From: Streptomyces sp. TS71-3
GTDB taxonomy: Bacteria; Actinomycetota; Actinomycetes; Streptomycetales; Streptomycetaceae
Assembly (NCBI RefSeq): GCF_018327685.1
Contig: NZ_BNEL01000003.1
Coordinates: 2,232,001-2,296,000 of the forward strand
Length of the DNA stretch: 64,000 nt
Reading direction: 5' to 3'
Of the stretch, positions 62,014-64,000 are shown piece after piece (within the stretch, counting starts at the first letter, position 1; the number at the start of each line of letters is the position of its first letter). The notes beneath the pieces were generated by a model. That model searched no databases. It saw nothing but the letters and a program-made list of their open reading frames with translations, and was not told the origin of the DNA. The position numbers and the translations under genes were made by a program.

Positions 62014-62583
62014 ATGGACGAAGAGTTGCGAGCGCTCACGGAGCGTTTACGGCGCGAGTCGGGTGGGGTGCCCGAGTTCGAGCGGCTGGTGGCGACCGCG
62101 GACGCCGACGGGCTGGCCGCCGTGCTGACCGCGGCGGGGCAGCCGCTGTGGGCCAGGGAACTGGCCGCGTTCCGGCTGGGCAGTGGCCGCGACCGCCGTG
62201 CCTTCGAGACGCTGGTGCTCCTGCTCAACCACCGCGACCCCGCGCGCTGCGCCTCGGCCGCCCGCGCCCTGGCCCGGCTGGGCGACCCGCGCACGGCCCG
62301 CGCGGCGGCGGCCCTCGCCACCAACGAGCTCCGGGTCGCCTACGCCCTGCATCCCGTCCGGCTGCTCACCGAGCTGCGCGCACCGGAGGCGGTGCCCGCC
62401 CTCATCACCACCCTCAGGCGGCGCCTGACGCCCCAGGACCCGTACGGCAAGGTGGCCCTGGCCTGCGTCGAGGGCCTGGGCGCCCTCGGCGACCGCCGCG
62501 CACGCCCCGTCCTCACGGACGCCGCGGGCTACCCGCGCCTGGCGGCTGCGGCAGAGGCGGCGCTCGCCCGCTTGCCGGGCTGA
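62014..62583 (+). CDS. HEAT-repeat protein
   Basis: 189 residues of helical pairs (RRAFETLVLLLNHRDPARCA, SAARALARLGDPRTARAAAA, VALACVEGLGALGDRRARPV) as in HEAT/PBS-lyase repeats; a protein-binding scaffold of unknown partner. Leu12 is a TTA codon (62047-62049), placing it under possible bldA control. Likely leaderless transcript. Confidence 0.82.
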   Translation: MDEELRALTERLRRESGGVPEFERLVATADADGLAAVLTAAGQPLWARELAAFRLGSGRDRRAFETLVLLLNHRDPARCASAARALARLGDPRTARAAAALATNELRVAYALHPVRLLTELRAPEAVPALITTLRRRLTPQDPYGKVALACVEGLGALGDRRARPVLTDAAGYPRLAAAAEAALARLPG

Positions 62584-62688
62584 CGGCGCGCCCCGTGCAC
62601 CTCGTTCGGTCCGGTGGCCCGGACCCGGAGACGGCCGCGACTGCCCCTTCGGCCCGGTGGCGGTCTGCGCGTTTCGCCGTGGCCGCTC

Positions 62689-62769
62689 GCGCAGTTCCCC
62701 GCGCCCCTGACAGGGCCGTGGCTGAGGGAGGCGCGTAGCGCCGCCTTTGAGGGGCGCGGGGAACTGCGC
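62689..62769. repeat. inverted pair of dispersed intergenic repeats between convergent genes
   Basis: GCGCAGTTCCCCGCGCCCCT (62689-62708) and its exact complement (62750-62769) flank a 41-bp centre with its own hairpin GGCGC-GTA-GCGCC (62731-62743). The whole can fold as a long stem between the convergent HEAT and radical SAM genes and probably terminates both. Confidence 0.85.
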
Positions 62770-62846
62770 AAAAGCCCACGACGGCCAGGTGGTCCGGACT
62801 CGACCGAAACCACTCCCACGGCCAACGCGGCGCCCCCGCCGCCCCC

Positions 62847-63927
62847 TCACAGGATGGTGAGCTGGGTATGCCCGCCCCCCCGCCTCCTCCGCGGGCACAG
62901 CCCGCCCATGCTCCGGCTCCGGCTCCGGCATGCGCAGCCTCCGCGGGCCGCCCGCCCGCGCGGGCCCGATGCCGAACTCGCGGGCCAGGTCGTGCACCTC
63001 GCGCGTCACCCGGCGCTGGTACCACTTGGGCGCGTACGCACCGGCCGCGTACAGCCGCTCGTAGCGCCGCACCAGGTGGGGGTGGTGCTGCTCCAGCCAC
63101 GCCATGTACCACTCGCGGGCGCCCGGCCGCAGGTGCAGCACGAGCGGCGTCACGGAGGTCGCGCCGGCCGCGGCGATGGCGCGGACCGTGGCGCGGAGCT
63201 GGTCGGGGTGGTCGCTCAGGAACGGCAGCACGGGCGCCATCAGCACCCCGCAGCCCAGGCCCGCGTCGGTCAGCGTCCGCACCACGTCCAGGCGCCGCTG
63301 CGGGGCCGGCGTGCCGGGCTCCACGGAGTGCCACAGCTCCTGGTCGACGAAGCCCACCGACACCGACAGGCCCACGTCGGTGACCTGCGCGGCCTCGGTG
63401 AGCAGGTCCAGGTCGCGCAGGATCAGGGTGCCCTTGGTCAGGATGGAGAACGGGTTGGCGTGGTCGCGCAGCGCCGCGATGATGCCCGGCATGAGCCGGT
63501 AGCGGCCCTCGGCGCGCTGGTAGCAGTCGACGTTGGTGCCCATCGCTATGTGCTCGCCCCGCCAGCGCGCCGAGCCGAGCTGGCGGCGGAGCAGCTCGGG
63601 GGCGTTGACCTTCACCACGATCTGCGAGTCGAAGCCGTGCCCGGTGTCCAGGTCGAGGTAGCTGTGGGTCTTGCGGGCGAAACAGTAGACGCAGGCGTGA
63701 CTGCAGCCTCGGTACGGGTTGACCGTCCACTCGAAGGGCATCCGGGAGGCGCCCGGGACGCGGTTGACGATCGACCGCGCGCGCACCTCGTGGAAGGTGA
63801 TGCCGCGGAACTCCGGGGTGTCGAAGGTGCGGGTCGTCACCGCGGCGGTGCCGAACAGCGCGATGTCCCCGGGCACACCGCCGTCCGGACCCATGGCGGG
63901 CTTCTCTGTGAGGTTCTCCCAGCGCAT
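62847..63927 (-). pseudogene. Rv2578c-family radical SAM protein with C-terminal frameshift
   Basis: From ATG 63927 the frame has the 4Fe-4S motif CSHACVYC (Cys75, Cys79, Cys82) and family segments WTVNPYRGC, GTNVDCYQRAEGRY and SILTKGTL. Close to the end, in a run of seven C (62875-62881), one base seems to be in excess: removing it gives the usual family end THTQLTIL and a TGA at 62847 (about 359 residues). As read, the frame instead runs through the repeat pair and antisense to the HEAT gene to 62047, about 626 residues. The catalytic core is intact, so the protein may still work. Homologues act in nucleic-acid-related radical SAM chemistry (SplB-like); the substrate is unknown. Confidence 0.8.
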
Positions 63928-63966
63928 GACGCCTCCTAGACGGCGCTCGGCAGCAGCACGCGACAC

Positions 63967-63995
63967 ACAATAGAACACATGTTCCCTTGATCGTG
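63967..63995 (-). promoter_or_regulatory. SOS (LexA-like) box at promoter of radical SAM gene
   Basis: GAACACATGTTC (63973-63984) is a perfect palindrome of the actinobacterial LexA-box form GAAC-N4-GTTC. It sits immediately upstream of TATTGT (minus strand 63972-63967), a likely -10 box 40 bp before the start codon, so LexA binding would block the promoter. DNA-damage induction is the inference. Confidence 0.6.
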
Positions 63996-64000
63996 CGCGC

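Noticed and set aside
62047..62846. C-terminal extension of the radical SAM protein as a genuine domain
   Set aside because: It is the complement of intergenic repeats and of the HEAT gene; a one-base correction restores a family-typical end.

Overview
The window is a high-GC actinomycete chromosome segment, almost certainly Streptomyces. The signs are codon usage with G/C in nearly every third position, many 4-bp ATGA/GTGA gene overlaps, rare TTA codons confined to a few genes, an srs-type phenolic-lipid operon, an ethylmalonyl-CoA pathway cluster, and dispersed copies of an intergenic repeat with the core GCGCAGTTCCCCGCGCCCCT. No rRNA, tRNA, CRISPR array or prophage was recognised.

Layout. 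1-4.1 kb: a minus-strand operon driven from a promoter at 4013-4041. Its XRE/DUF5753 regulator and DUF6879 protein are intact, but the other five members are each broken by a different lesion: a small leader-gene protein (1-nt frameshift), a radical SAM enzyme (C-terminal half missing), a DEDDh exonuclease (23-bp tandem duplication), an aldo/keto reductase (internal in-frame deletion) and a thymidylate-kinase-like protein (1-nt deletion). It looks like a fossil of a regulated, nucleic-acid-linked gene set. 4.4-8.2 kb: a three-gene hydroxyquinol operon (flavin monooxygenase, maleylacetate reductase, intradiol dioxygenase). 8.3-14.7 kb: a sugar-uptake operon (binding lipoprotein, two ABC permeases, LacI regulator, GH5-like hydrolase) with a readable promoter and operator. 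15.1-17.8 kb: secreted GH16 glucanase and GH18 chitinase, overlapping by 4 bp and sharing near-identical ricin-type lectin modules. 18-20.2 kb: two polysaccharide deacetylases. 20.6-25.8 kb: an envelope unit made of a GT51 penicillin-binding protein with a degenerate transpeptidase site and a TTA codon, an OmpR-type regulator, a histidine kinase and a GerMN-like lipoprotein. 26-32.9 kb: gamma-glutamyltransferase-like enzyme, carotenoid-type oxidoreductase, macrodomain protein, sugar nucleotidyltransferase, PIG-V-like mannosyltransferase and GtrA protein.

33.2-37.1 kb: srsA-srsB-srsC (type III PKS, methyltransferase, flavoprotein) divergent from a UbiA-family prenyltransferase. 37.2-40.1 kb: DNA alkylation repair (Ada-AlkA fusion and Ogt) and a sirtuin. 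40.3-44.5 kb: an unknown protein, an XRE regulator and a GHKL ATP-binding protein, with an intact IS4-family element (16-bp inverted repeats, 10-bp target duplication) inserted directly upstream of the XRE gene. 44.6-48.8 kb: NUDIX protein, glycerate kinase with a repeat-rich extension, a repeat cluster, and the psd-pssA phospholipid operon. 48.9-55.1 kb: ccr-meaA-lyase-hydratase-dehydrogenase of the ethylmalonyl-CoA pathway, driven by a promoter whose spacer holds one of two GGCACNNNGTGCC palindromes. 55.8-61.5 kb: AraC regulator, acyl-CoA dehydrogenase-like flavoprotein, TetR regulator and a double-module 3-hydroxyacyl-CoA dehydrogenase that can supply the same pathway. 62-64 kb: HEAT-repeat protein and a convergent Rv2578c-type radical SAM gene with an SOS-like box at its promoter and a frameshift in a seven-base homopolymer near its end.

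The most distinctive signals are the serially decayed operon at the left end, the catalytically degenerate PBP tied to its own two-component system and lipoprotein, the palindrome-in-spacer control of ccr, the hairpin that would hide the transposase start, and the tandemly repeated 3' end of the hydroxyacyl-CoA dehydrogenase gene.
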